Notes under the pieces: model-generated
The model's input: the letters and a program-made list of their open reading frames with translations, nothing else
What the model was told of the DNA's origin: nothing
The model's database searches: none
Shown here: positions 11,001-20,900 of the stretch, in pieces
How positions within the stretch are numbered: the stretch's first letter is position 1
Layout: each line of letters starts with the position of its first letter
Translations under genes and position numbers: made by a program
Assembly: GCA_030424595.1 (NCBI GenBank)
Contig: JAUHWG010000016.1
Location: 124,001-188,000, forward strand
Direction of reading: 5' to 3'
Source: Polyangia bacterium
GTDB taxonomy: Bacteria > Myxococcota_A > Polyangia > Nannocystales > Nannocystaceae
Length of the DNA: 64,000 nt

Positions 11001-14000
11001 GTCGAGATGGCGATCGGCAAGCTCGCAGGGCTCGCCGAGAGCCGCGGTGATCTGGCCGAGGCGATCACCCTCCTCGCGCGGGGCGCTAGCCTCCCCTTCG
11101 AGGCCGAGGTCTCCCTGAGCATGCGTCGCAAGGCGGCGGCGCTCTGTGTGGGGACCGGCGACCGGAGCCAGGCGATCGACCTCTACAGCGCGGTGATCGA
11201 GGAGACCCCAGAGGATCTCGAGACCGTCCGCAAGCTGTCGGCGTTGATCGAGGCGGAGGAGCGCTACCCGGAGCTCTTGGTGCTCCGTCAGCACGAGCTG
11301 GCCCGCACCGACGACGCGGAGCGGCGGCTCCAGCTGCGCCTCGACCTCGCCAAGATCGTCGGCATTCTCGAGGTCCGCGGCGGTCGCGTCGAAGCGCTGA
11401 AGACCAACCTCGACGAGGAGCCCGCGCACGATCCGTCGCTGGCCGCCCTGACCGAGATCCTCACGGAGAAGGGGGAGTTCGGCCACCTCGCCGACTTCCT
11501 CGGCACCCTCGCGGAGCGCCTCGAGGGCTCGGGAGACACGGCCCGCGGAGCGCGGCTCTGGGCCCAGGTCGCCGAGCTCGCGGAGGATCGTCTGGACGAT
11601 CTGCGCCGCTCGATCACCGCCCATGAGCGGGTCGCGAAGCTCGAGGAGAGCGCGGTCGCGTTCGACGCCCTGGCCCGCCTCCACATCCACCTGGAGGAGC
11701 CGGCCGCGGCGGTGCCGTGGATCCAGCGGCGTATCGAGCACGCTAGCGATGACGAGCGGACGGGCTTGACGATCCAGCTCGCCGAGGCTCAGGTCGCGGC
11801 CTCGCAGGTCGACGACGCGGTCGCGGTCCTCGCCGAGGCGACGGCGGCCGACCCGAAGGTCGCCGCGACCCGCGATCTCCTCGCCGACCTCTACCGGACG
11901 ATCGGCTCGTGGGAGCCGCTGGCGGAGCACCTCCTCCGCGCCGCCGAGAACACAGAGGACCATACGCTGGCGCTCTCCTTCCTCCGCGAGGCCGCCGAGA
12001 TCTACACCAAGAGGCTGGGCGCGCTCGACCGGGCGATCCCCGTCTTCGAGCACCTGTGCGGGCTCGACCCCAGCGACCGCGAGACCCGCGTGCTCTGGGT
12101 CGACGGTCTCCTGGAGGCCGGTCGGATCGACGAGGCGCGGAGCCTCTTGGAGGAGCAGATCGCCGAGTTTGGCCGGCGACGATCGGCCGAGCGGGCGGGC
12201 CTCCACTATCGCCTGGCGCGGATCCTCCGCGAGCAGGGCCGGCCGAACGAGGCGATGGCCCAGCTCGACCGAGCGGCGCCGATGGCCCCCGCGCACCTCG
12301 GCATCCTCCGCATGTTGGCGGAGGTGTCCTACGAGGCAGGCGAGACTGTACGGGCCGAGCGGGCCTTCAGGGCGCTGCTCCTGGCGATCCGCCGGCATCC
12401 GGAGGACGAGAACGCGGAGGGCATCGCCGAGGTCCAGTACGAGCTCAGCCGCCTCGCGGCGGCGCGGGGCCAGGATGTCCAGGCCCGCGAGCTCAACGAG
12501 TCGGCGATCGCTGTGGCGATGCGCGGCGGGATCGAGGCCAAGAAGCTCCAGCGAGCGCTCAAGGCCCACGGCGATCACAAGCAGCTCGGAGACCTCCTGG
12601 AGGTCCGACTGCGCGAGGTGGTCGAGGACGCAGAGCGCGGTGAGATCCTCGCCGAGCTGGCGAACCTCCGGGAGCACGACGGCAAGCACGAGGACGCCTT
12701 CGAGCTCCGCCTCAAGGCCCTCGCCGATGACCCGGGCAACGCTGCGCTGCTCCAGCGCACGCACGAGCAGGCCGTCGAGCTCGGCGCGCTCAGCCGCTAC
12801 GTCGACGTGCTCCAGGCGCTGGTCGAGAAGCGGAGGCGCAAGGAGGACGCGGTCCTCGCGGCGAACCTCTGGCTTCGCCTGGCGGAGATCGCCGAGCTCG
12901 AGCTCAAGGACTACGAGCGTGCCGCGGCCGCCTACGCGAGCGCCGAGGAGACCGGCGAGCGGCTGGTCGAGGTCTGGATCGGCCTCGCTCGGATCGCGGC
13001 TGTCCAAGGGGACATGGATCGGCAGGCGGCCCTCTTCGAGAAGATCGCCGCGCTCCCGCCGGAGTCGATGACCCCGGAGAACCGGGCCCAGGCGGCCTAT
13101 GGTCTCGCCGAGCTGCGGCTCGCCGACAGCGAGACCCGCGACGCGGGGGTCGAGGCCCTCGCGGCGGCGCTCGCCCACGACGGTCGCTATGATCTCGGGG
13201 AGCCGATCCTCCGCCGGGCTCGCGCTGTCGACCCGCACAACGAGGCGATCGCCTCGCTCTTCGAGAAGACCCTGCGCCAGCTCGACGATGCGGGCCCGCT
13301 CCTGGACTTCCTCTCCGAGCAGGCGGAGGTCGACGAGGCGGACCCGAGCATCGCCCACGAGGCCGCCGAGCTGGCCCTCGCCGCCGGCGAGGAGGAGCGG
13401 GCAGAGGCCCTCCTGGCGCGGACGATCGAGCTCGCCCGCGAGCGGCTCGACGCGAGCAGCCACCACGGCTGGGCGCTCCTCACCCTCGCCCAGCGTCGTC
13501 GTGACAGCGGCGATCTCGAGGGGGCGGTCGGCTACCTCCACGACGCGTCGGAGGTCGGCGAGATAGGCGAGGTCTTCGCGATGGGGCTGAGCCTCGCGGC
13601 GATGGCCGTCGCCGCGGAGAACCTCGACCTCGGGGCGGATCTCTACGAGGAGCTGCTGGAGAAGGACCGGTCGAACCGCGACGTCTGGGCGCCGCTGATG
13701 CAGCTCTACCGCGAGCTCGACGAGGACCGGAAGCTCCAGCGGCTGGTCGAGGACACCCTCGACACGCTGACGGACCCGGGGGAGCGCAACAGCATGCGGA
13801 TGGAGCTGGCGCGGGCCCTGGCCGAGCGGACAGGCTCCGAGACCGACGCGGTCCGCCTGCTCCGCGACGTCCTCTCGGAGGACCCGAGCAACGCGGAGGG
13901 CGAGGCCCTCTTGGCGGAGATCTTCGAGCGGACCGGCTACGACGCCGAGCTCTCGGAGCTGCTCCAGCAGCAGCTGAGCAGCGCCCTCGAGCGTGGCGAC

Positions 14001-15824
14001 ACGGAGGTGCTCGTCACCGTCGCCCTGCGGCTCGGCGAGCTCCTCCGGGCGAGCCACCTCGACGAGGCGGTCGCCACCTATCGCCAGGCGCTGGAGGCGG
14101 CCCCGAACGACAAGCGCCTGATCGAGGCGCTGCTCTCGCTCCTCGGCGAGGATCATGATCCGCAGGAGAAGGTCGAGCTCAAGGAGCGGCTGGCGGCGAC
14201 CGCCACCGGCGAGGCCGCGGTCGCCTTGGCCTTTGAGGTCGCGGAGCTCTGGGAGTCGCTCGACGACTCAGCGGCGGCCATGCGCGTGCTCCAGCGGGCC
14301 TACGAGGCGGAGAGCGACAGCGAGAAGCTCCGCGCTGAGCTCGAGAGCCGCTATCGCGCGGGCGAAGACTGGGAGCACCTCGCGGCGCACCTGGCCTTCG
14401 CGGCTGAGCGGGAGGCGTCGCCGGAGCAGGCGGCGGCGATCATCCGCGAGGTGGCGGAGATCCGGGCCGAGCATCTCGGCGATCAGAGCGGGGCGATCGC
14501 GGCGATCCGTCAGGCCTCGGGCCGGAGCCCGCAGGATCTCGAGCTCATCCGCGAGCTCGCGACGATGCTCGCGGACGCCGGTGAGCACGAGTCGGCGATC
14601 GCCGAGCTGAGCCACGCGATCGACTGGCTGCCGATGAGCGACGAGACGATGCTGGGTCTGCTCAAGGAGCGGGCGGAGCATCGGACCTTGATCGAGGACG
14701 AGGCCGGCGCGGTCAGGGACCTGGAGCAGGCCTACGGTCTCGCAGGGGCGTCGATGGTCGGCGAGCTGATGGCCGCGCTCGAGTCGCTCCGCGCTGGGGC
14801 AGCCCGCCGCGGAGACCTCGAGGCCGAGCGGCAAGCGACGCTCCGGCTCGTCGACATCCTCAGCGCGGAGGGGGGCGCCGATCAGGCCCGCCTGACCCTG
14901 GCGCAGTGGGCCGAGCGGGCGCCGAAGGACGTCGAGGTGCTCCGGCGGCTGCTGGTCCTCGACACCGACGCCGATCGCTGGGACGCGGTGATCGAGACCT
15001 GCAACCGCCTGATCGACGCGGAGGAGGGCGAGTCGCAGGTCGACGCAGGTCTCCGCCTGGTCGAGGCCTGTGAGAAGGCGGAGCGTTCCGGCGACGCTCG
15101 GGTCGGCCTGGAGCGGGTCTACGAGGCGAACCCGGACAACCACCTGATCCGGACCCACCTCAAGAAGATCTACGAGGAGGCGGAGGACTACGCGAAGATC
15201 GCCCAGATCCTCATCGCCGAGGCGAGGGCGGTCGACGACGAAGAGGAGCGCTTCTTGATGCTCCGTCAGGCGGGCGAGCTCCTCCTCGATGAGGACAGCG
15301 AGGCTGCGGCCGTCGCCCTCAAGCAGGCCCTCGAGCTGCGGCCGACGGACCAGGCGGTCAACCTCCTCCTGGTCGAGGCCTACAGCGAGGCCGGCGATCA
15401 CGCCCAAGCGGGGGAGATCCTCGACGCCGCGATCGAGGCGATGCGCGGGCGCAGGTCGCCGGAGCTGTGTGTGCTCCAGTACCACAAGGCCAAGGTGGCC
15501 CACGCGATGGGAGATAAGCCGGAGGAGCTGCAGCTCCTCAAGGAGGCCTATCACAGCGATCGCAACAACGGGGACGTCGCCATCGAGCTCGCCGACCTGG
15601 CGGAGGAGATGGAGGACTACGACCTGGCGATCAGGGTGCTGCGGAGCATCGCCCTGATGGAGGCCGCGCCGATCACCAGGGCGGTCGCCTATCTCCGCCA
15701 GGGCTTCATCGCCGACAAGCGCGGGGATCGGCAGAAGGCGGTCCTCTGGGGTCGGAAGGCGCTGATGGAGGATCCGAACTGCCAGGACGCGACGGACTTC
15801 CTCCAGCGGATCGGCGAACTCTAG
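8040..15824 (+). CDS. Giant tetratricopeptide-type helical repeat protein (2594 aa)
   Basis: 2594 residues made almost entirely of Glu/Ala/Leu/Arg-rich helical repeats. Many units fit the TPR pattern (for example A-x-x-x-Y/F-x-x-x-L ... A-x-x-x-L-x-x-L ... P) and repeat about every 34-40 residues from the N-terminus to the C-terminus. There is no signal peptide, membrane helix or enzymatic motif, so it is probably a cytoplasmic scaffold. Comparable multi-kilobase TPR genes occur in myxobacterial genomes without known function. A GAGG ribosome site precedes ATG 8040. The gene stands alone and ends before a long stem-loop at 15846-15891. Partners cannot be named from context. Confidence 0.85.
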   Translation: MAQNPPSSTGSNDSAVLEQSLDVAMAALRNSPAQWSIWDRAERLSVTLQRTDDVADLYREVLAGELTADVALKVGERAAHFHEEWAGDDSGAMITVLQKVLSLDPGAIWAFDQLTAVLTLAGRWDDLLALYDRALTATNDRDRRMMILDEAAGIAKDFAGQVTRAIRYMQQLVPLRPEDNQLAASLERLLEREGRWQDLIDLWRERGSLLGQDAPAGLRIQIATCFVDRLGRPSEALVELQDLLDEHPGDRGGRLLLERILVDESTPETVRDGALDRLSQLYEDADLPDEVIRILKVALGFADRERSLILHRELGEREVALHREVAAMEHYAAILAIDPSLEEDHRELRHLSERTAERGAYVNALVAAADAAKTDSRRIALLLEAADASRDQLGDQPQAIELFTRILGESSLSDDVLHEVAHDLAQLLGKAERFGERMEVLERLASVEPEVALRTAILGEVAEIAASLGNREKALAAWRQRLELNGDDDREALDAIVDLIAEEGSGETLITALERRANAGVAAHQRLADLSRVARIYDKDLSRPGNAIEVWSQIQEEFGEDETNVESLAALLAEVKRWPELASLLDRAADREVDKVADLASRLGSVYQAHLGELERAMACFARAIEADPAHEGARAGLRELLNHDQSCAGAVDALVKLYRRRDEHAELAGLVEFRLAVSSDPAVKAAILHETAKIQEEHLGDAGVAMTMVQRAFALAPLEQSYEDDFVRLFSAAEEWRAGADGYKAAIEALPEGSEGRLVVLRTREAGLLEERLRESTAALASWRAVVAVNADDRAAVTGVIRTATRIGYWDPIADDTVAYMRSTGAFDDELVTMVEASAEDKFAWDPIAKSYERAVGEQLGEQPGLAAALLARVGAWHRDHRNDPEAAKLALSRSLEAVPGHIGRLEALVELMRSDANAALIETLLTLAGRRDDNCDELYEAAEIALDILGDQPKTREILTTLRDRAAALWGRGAESSGSVAVAECVEMAIGKLAGLAESRGDLAEAITLLARGASLPFEAEVSLSMRRKAAALCVGTGDRSQAIDLYSAVIEETPEDLETVRKLSALIEAEERYPELLVLRQHELARTDDAERRLQLRLDLAKIVGILEVRGGRVEALKTNLDEEPAHDPSLAALTEILTEKGEFGHLADFLGTLAERLEGSGDTARGARLWAQVAELAEDRLDDLRRSITAHERVAKLEESAVAFDALARLHIHLEEPAAAVPWIQRRIEHASDDERTGLTIQLAEAQVAASQVDDAVAVLAEATAADPKVAATRDLLADLYRTIGSWEPLAEHLLRAAENTEDHTLALSFLREAAEIYTKRLGALDRAIPVFEHLCGLDPSDRETRVLWVDGLLEAGRIDEARSLLEEQIAEFGRRRSAERAGLHYRLARILREQGRPNEAMAQLDRAAPMAPAHLGILRMLAEVSYEAGETVRAERAFRALLLAIRRHPEDENAEGIAEVQYELSRLAAARGQDVQARELNESAIAVAMRGGIEAKKLQRALKAHGDHKQLGDLLEVRLREVVEDAERGEILAELANLREHDGKHEDAFELRLKALADDPGNAALLQRTHEQAVELGALSRYVDVLQALVEKRRRKEDAVLAANLWLRLAEIAELELKDYERAAAAYASAEETGERLVEVWIGLARIAAVQGDMDRQAALFEKIAALPPESMTPENRAQAAYGLAELRLADSETRDAGVEALAAALAHDGRYDLGEPILRRARAVDPHNEAIASLFEKTLRQLDDAGPLLDFLSEQAEVDEADPSIAHEAAELALAAGEEERAEALLARTIELARERLDASSHHGWALLTLAQRRRDSGDLEGAVGYLHDASEVGEIGEVFAMGLSLAAMAVAAENLDLGADLYEELLEKDRSNRDVWAPLMQLYRELDEDRKLQRLVEDTLDTLTDPGERNSMRMELARALAERTGSETDAVRLLRDVLSEDPSNAEGEALLAEIFERTGYDAELSELLQQQLSSALERGDTEVLVTVALRLGELLRASHLDEAVATYRQALEAAPNDKRLIEALLSLLGEDHDPQEKVELKERLAATATGEAAVALAFEVAELWESLDDSAAAMRVLQRAYEAESDSEKLRAELESRYRAGEDWEHLAAHLAFAAEREASPEQAAAIIREVAEIRAEHLGDQSGAIAAIRQASGRSPQDLELIRELATMLADAGEHESAIAELSHAIDWLPMSDETMLGLLKERAEHRTLIEDEAGAVRDLEQAYGLAGASMVGELMAALESLRAGAARRGDLEAERQATLRLVDILSAEGGADQARLTLAQWAERAPKDVEVLRRLLVLDTDADRWDAVIETCNRLIDAEEGESQVDAGLRLVEACEKAERSGDARVGLERVYEANPDNHLIRTHLKKIYEEAEDYAKIAQILIAEARAVDDEEERFLMLRQAGELLLDEDSEAAAVALKQALELRPTDQAVNLLLVEAYSEAGDHAQAGEILDAAIEAMRGRRSPELCVLQYHKAKVAHAMGDKPEELQLLKEAYHSDRNNGDVAIELADLAEEMEDYDLAIRVLRSIALMEAAPITRAVAYLRQGFIADKRGDRQKAVLWGRKALMEDPNCQDATDFLQRIGEL

Positions 15825-15845
15825 GCGCCACCACATAGCCGCGAG

Positions 15846-15891
15846 GGCGGGGTTCGACGGGGCAGGGTCCGCGTCGGGCCCCGCCGCGTTT
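15846..15891 (+). terminator. Two-part stem-loop terminator after the giant repeat protein gene
   Basis: GGCGGGG (15846-15852) pairs with CCCCGCC (15879-15885). An inner CGACG/CGTCG stem (15855-15859 with 15871-15875 or the adjacent register) extends the hairpin. GCGTTT follows. The T tract is short, so the call is moderate. Confidence 0.6.
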
Positions 15892-15972
15892 GGGCGGGCG
15901 CCGGTGCGGTCTTTCGCTAGCTGCGCTTTGGCCCTAGACTGGCGGAGGGAAAACACCCAGGAGGAGCTAGCG

Positions 15973-16782
15973 ATGCCGACGTACACGACTGATGACCAGG
16001 TGAAGATCGCCTACCGAGTCGAGGGCTCGGAGGGCGGGCGCAACGTTCTCTTTGTCCACGGCTGGATGATGAACGGCCACGTCTACGATGATCTGCTCGC
16101 GCGCCTGGACACCAGCGCACTCCGCTGCGTGATCCCAGATCAGCGCGGCGCCGGCGAGTCCGACAAGCCCGAGAGCGGCTACTCGATCGCCCGCTACGCC
16201 GCCGACATCATCGGCCTGATCGCCGAGCTCTCCCTCGATCGCGTCGTTCTCGTCGCCCACTCGATGGGCGGACAGATCGCGCAGATGGTCGCGGCCAAGA
16301 TCCCCGATCAGATCGCCGGCGTCGTTCTCATCAACACTGTCCCCGCCTCGGGGATCCCGCTGCCCGAGGACGCCCAGGGGCTCTTCCGCGGCGCCGCCAG
16401 CCGCGAGCCGCAGGCGACGATCCTCGGGATGGCCTGCAAGGAGCTGGACGAGGCGAGCACGGAGCGCCTCCTCGGGCTCGGCGCCACGGTCTCCGCCCCC
16501 TGCATCGCTGAGAGCTTCGACGCCTGGATGAACGGCGGCTTCGCGGATCAGCTCGGGTCGATCACCGCGCCGACCCTGGTGATCGCGACCGACGATCCCT
16601 TCTTGCCGCACGACTTCCTCCGCGCGGCCGTCGTCGGCCCGATCGCGAACGCTCGCATGGCCATCATCGCCGGCCCCGGCCACTACCCCCAGGTCGAGCG
16701 CCCGGCGGAGACCGCCGCTGTCGTCGAGGGCTTCTTCGCCGGTCTCGGCCTCGGCGCGGCTGCGGCCCAGAGCGCCTCCTAG
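15973..16782 (+). CDS. Alpha/beta hydrolase
   Basis: 269 residues, one alpha/beta-hydrolase fold domain. The nucleophile elbow is AHSMGG (Ser about 97), the oxyanion-side motif is HGW (29-31), DQRGAGESD is at 56-64, the acidic residue lies in ATDDPF and the catalytic His in GPGHYPQ near the C-terminus. The triad is therefore complete. The substrate is unknown; the family includes esterases, haloperoxidase-like enzymes and C-C hydrolases. ATG 15973 has a good ribosome site (AGGAGGAG at about 15958-15965), and a TAGACT -10-like hexamer lies further upstream, so this transcript is leadered. No signal peptide, so cytoplasmic. Confidence 0.88.
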   Translation: MPTYTTDDQVKIAYRVEGSEGGRNVLFVHGWMMNGHVYDDLLARLDTSALRCVIPDQRGAGESDKPESGYSIARYAADIIGLIAELSLDRVVLVAHSMGGQIAQMVAAKIPDQIAGVVLINTVPASGIPLPEDAQGLFRGAASREPQATILGMACKELDEASTERLLGLGATVSAPCIAESFDAWMNGGFADQLGSITAPTLVIATDDPFLPHDFLRAAVVGPIANARMAIIAGPGHYPQVERPAETAAVVEGFFAGLGLGAAAAQSAS

Positions 16783-16943
16783 CCGCCCGCGTCTGCGGTC
16801 GATCAGGCCTCTCCCGCTCGACGTCGCAGCCTCCCTCGGCGGGTCGACCATTCTCGGCGGAGCCGAGGAGCCGGGGCTGGCGGGCGCTCATCGGGCTGGG
16901 GGTCGAGGACTCCCGGCCCGAGCTGCTCGAGTATGCTGTCTCC

Positions 16944-17933
16944 GTGCGGGCCCTCCTCGGCTGGCTCTTCCTGTCTCTCTGGATCCTGTGCGCGGTCGTC
17001 AGCGGCGGCTGCGCGCCGTGGACGGCCGCCGGCTATCGCGACAAGGCCCCGCGCTCAGAGGCCCCCTTGCCGGCTCGCGCGCGGATCTTCTTGGTCGCCG
17101 GTGGGGTCGACGTCGCCAACTTCGCCGCCGAGGTCGTCGAGCAGCGGGCGCTGTGGCGGCAGCGCGGCTTCAGCGACGAAGAGATCGTCTGCTACTACGC
17201 GCGGCCGACCCGGTCGGGGTTTCGCGGCGATCGTCGCCAGTACCGGGGGCTCTTCGCCGAGCTGGACGGCTGTTACCTCGCGTCGACCGAGCTGCTCCGC
17301 GAGCACCTGCGGATCGCCGCGTCTCAGTCGCCGCCGTTCCTCTATCTCTACATCTCGAGCCACGGGATCGCCGGCCTCGTCGAGGAGGGCAGCGGGCTCG
17401 CGCCGGACGAGCGGGCGCTCCTCGATCGCTACGTCATCCAGCTGGGCGAGGGGCCAGGCTATGGGATCTACCCGGAGCCGATCCTCGAGGCCTATCGTCA
17501 GGGTCGAGCGAGCGAAGAGCTGCTGTGGACGCCGGCCGTGCTCGCGGAGGCGCTCTCTAGCTTCGCCGCGGAGATCCCCAAGATCGTCGTCCTCCAGGGC
17601 TGCCACAGCGGCGGCTTTCTCTACGAGCCGCGGCGGCGGGGCGCGGCGATCCGGGGGATCCCCAACCTCACGGTGATCGCCTCGGCTCGCTTCGATCGGA
17701 CCAGCTTCGGCTGCGATCCTGGCCCCGACATGACCTACTTTGGCTCGCTTCTTATCGACCTGCTCGGTCGGACAGAGAAGGACGAAGGGCCGGCGGAGAT
17801 CGACTGGTTTGAGCTCTTTGTCCAGCTCGCCCGGGGGGTCGCAGCGCTCGAGCGCCGTGAGGGCGTGACCGCGTCGCTGCCGGTCTACTTTGGGGCTGGC
17901 GCGGCCGTGGAGGCTCCGGCGAGCGGAGGTTAG
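16944..17933 (+). CDS. C13 (legumain-like) family cysteine peptidase, exported
   Basis: 329 residues. The N-terminal hydrophobic segment (1-22) ends at SGGC, an imperfect lipobox, so it may be a lipoprotein or a secreted protein. The caspase/legumain fold is supported by the catalytic His in ISSHG (His 140) after a beta strand and the catalytic Cys in LQGCHSGGF (Cys 220). A later block, with SFGC near 254 and TYFG near 264, is characteristic of bacterial peptidase C13 proteins. Relatives usually read SACYSGG; here it is QGCHSGG. C13 members include legumain and the GPI8 transamidase; the bacterial role is unknown. GTG 16944 is chosen because TATGCT sits 6 bases upstream with no ribosome site. 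The stop overlaps the convergent kinase stop by 4 bases. Confidence 0.82.
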   Translation: MRALLGWLFLSLWILCAVVSGGCAPWTAAGYRDKAPRSEAPLPARARIFLVAGGVDVANFAAEVVEQRALWRQRGFSDEEIVCYYARPTRSGFRGDRRQYRGLFAELDGCYLASTELLREHLRIAASQSPPFLYLYISSHGIAGLVEEGSGLAPDERALLDRYVIQLGEGPGYGIYPEPILEAYRQGRASEELLWTPAVLAEALSSFAAEIPKIVVLQGCHSGGFLYEPRRRGAAIRGIPNLTVIASARFDRTSFGCDPGPDMTYFGSLLIDLLGRTEKDEGPAEIDWFELFVQLARGVAALERREGVTASLPVYFGAGAAVEAPASGG

Positions 17934-20900
17934 GCGTGCTCGCGGAGCCAGGCGACCACGCGCTGGCTGAGCATCTTGCCCGCAGGATCGCCGCCGATCT
18001 CGTCGAGCGCCTTGCGGGCGCCGGCGATCGCCTCGTCGGTGCGCTTGGCGAGGAGGGTCACGCGGGCGAGGGCGAAGCGGGCCTCGGCCCGCTGGTAGCC
18101 GGGCACGGAGGGCTCACCGCGGAGCTCGAGGGCGCGGCGACAGGTCCGCAGGGCTCGGCCGAGCTCGCCCTTGGCGGCCCAGCTCTCACAGAGCGCGAGG
18201 GTGGCGCGGGCGACCGCAGGGTGGTTTGTCCCCATCGTCGACTCGAGGGCGTCGACCGCCTGTTGATGATGCTCCAGGGCCTCGTCGAGGCGTCCGGCGT
18301 CGGCGAGGGCGCGGCCGAGATCGGCGCGGATCGAGGCGCCGAGGAGCCGGCCGTAGGAGCCCTCGATGGTCTCTGCGGTCGTCGCCGCGTTCTCGAAGCG
18401 GACGATCGCAGCGTCGGTGTTGCCGCGGGCGGACTCGGCGAGGCCGAGGCTGTGCTGCGCGCGGGCGTCACGACGGCGGTCCCCCAGCCTGCGGACGGCG
18501 GCGGTCAGGCGCGGCGGCAGGTTGTCGGCGTCGTCGTGGCGCTGAAGGTCGACCTCGAGAACGCGGACGAGGATCGTCAGGCTGTCGATCGCGACCTCGT
18601 CGTGGCGGCTGGCCTCGGCGTGCCAGAGCGCCTCGCGGAGGCTGCGGACGGCGCCCTCGAAGTCACCGCGGAGCTGCTCGAGCTCCCCCTTGAGGAGGAA
18701 AGCCTCGGCCCGGACCGCGAAGTTGTCGCCGTGCCCCGCCTCGGTGCTCACCTGTCTGGCGATCGCCAGGCCCTCGTCGACGCGGCCGAGCCAGGCGGTC
18801 GCGCGGGCGCGGTCGAGGTCGCTGCGCAGGCGGGCGCTGAGCTCGACGAGCTCCGCGTCGTCGGGGGCGTCGACCCGGACCTGCAGCGAGCTCGGGTCGG
18901 AGCAGGGGGTCAGGCCGAGGAGCGCGTGGGCGGCCGGGACGGCGTGACCCTGGTCCTCGGGGGCGAGCTCGCCGAGCCCGTCCGCGAGGGCGCCGAGGGG
19001 GCCGAGGCGACGGGCGAGGCACTCGTGCTGGCGGTCGACGTAGGGGTTGCGGGTCTCGCCGCGGAGGTGGTCGAGGGTGCAGACGGAGCGCAGCGTCTCG
19101 GCGATGTCGACGGTCATCTCGTCGAGCAGATCGTCGACGCGCCGCCAGGTCTGGTTGGCGTCGGCGAGCCCTGAGGTGGCGAAGCGTTCTTCGAGCTCGC
19201 GCTCGCGGGCGGGGCCGTAGGCCGCGAAGAGGGGGGCCGCGGCCTCGTCGGCGGAGCAGGAGGCGGAGTCGAGCAGCCTCCCCTCGTCGACCTCGCGGAA
19301 CTGGACGAAGGCGAAGGCGCCGATCAGGAGCGCGGCGGTGAGGACCATCGCCGCCTTGAGCCAGCTCTGCTGCGGCCTGCCGGGGTTGTCCGAGAGCTCG
19401 GCGAGGAGCGCGTCCATCGACGGGTAGCGGGCGCCCGGGTGGACCGAGAGGCCGCGCAGGAGGATGTTCCGCAGCCAGAGCGGGACCTCGCTGTCCTTGG
19501 GGGCGTCGACGATCTCGCCGTTGATCACCGCCTTGCGGACCCGGGCGACGGTGTCACCGCGGAAGGGTCGCTCGCCGTAGAGCCCCTCGTAGAGCGCCAC
19601 GCAGTAGGAGAACTGGTCGGTGCGGGCGTCGACCTGAAGGTTGAGATACTGCTCCGGCGCCATGTAGGCCGGCGTCCCCGCCATGCCGCCGGTCCGGGTG
19701 AGGCGAAGGTTGAAGACCGACGAGCTCTGGCTCGACAGGGACTTGATCGCGTCGGCGAAGGTGTCGGGTCGCTCGGGGTGTCCGCTGTCGGCGCGGGCGA
19801 GGCCGAAGTCGACGACCCGGACCCGGCCGTCGCGGCCCATCAGGACGTTGTCGGGCTTGAAGTCACGGTGGATGATCCCGGCCTTGTGCGCCGCCGCGAG
19901 GCCGCGCCCCGCCTGGAGGAAGAGGGCGAGGACGTCGGGCCAGGGCTTGAAGAGGGCCTCGGGCTCGTCGCCGATCGGCTCCGGCGGCTGCCGCATCCAC
20001 TTCGTCAGGGTCATCCCCTTGACGTATTCCATGGCGATGAAGATCTGCTCGTCGACGGTGCCGACGTCGTAGATCGCGACCACGTTCGGGTGCGAGAGCT
20101 TGGCCAGCGCCTTCGCCTCGCGGAGGAGGCGGGCCCGCGCGGTCGAGCTCGAGCTCGACTGCGAGACCTGGGCGTGGAGGACCTTGAGGGCGACGCGACG
20201 GTCGAGGTCGGGATCGTAGGTCGCGTAGACCTCGCCCATGCCGCCCGAGCCGAGGAGCTTGAGCACCGTGAAGCGGCCGATCTGCGACGGGATATCGGAG
20301 CGCTCCTCCGGGGTCGCGCCAGCCTTCGCCGCTCGCTCCTCGGGGGTGTCGCCGTCGTCGCCGTTCCCGTTGCCCCTCTCCGCCGCGCTCGGCTGGACCG
20401 GCGACGGCGGCGGGACGCGCATGGGGTCGAGGGCTCGGATCGCGATCGGCGGGGTGGCCTCGAGCGACCGATCGATCACGTCGGGGATCCCGCTTCCGAG
20501 GCCCCTCGCGGGGGTCCGCTTGATCCGCGGCGCGGCGGCCTCGGCAGACCCAGGGGGCTCCGTTGTGTCGGGGCTGTCCGAAGCGCCAGGGTGTGTCGAG
20601 GCGTCGGCGTCCCCGGGCGCCGGGGCGTCGCCTCCGTCACGGGGGTCTTCTCCGCCCGGCCTCACGCTTATGAAGCCAGGCGTCGCCGGTCCGCGGAGCT
20701 CACCGGCGGATGCGGATGCGGATGCGGATGCGGATGCGGATGCGGGTGCGGGGGCGGCTGCCGGCGCCGGGGAAGAAGCCGCGTTCAGCTCTGGGGTCGC
20801 GGTCAGGTCCTCGGCGGCGGCTCCGGCCCCGACCGGTGCATGGGCGGCCTCGGCTCTTGGCCCGAGCTCAGGGCTCAGGCTCGGCTCTGCGCCCACAGGG

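Noticed and set aside
10554..14156. Long open frame antisense to the giant repeat protein
   Set aside because: It is a shadow of high-GC codon bias: composition is Arg/Leu/Val/Glu-rich without motifs, while the + strand has clear repeat periodicity.
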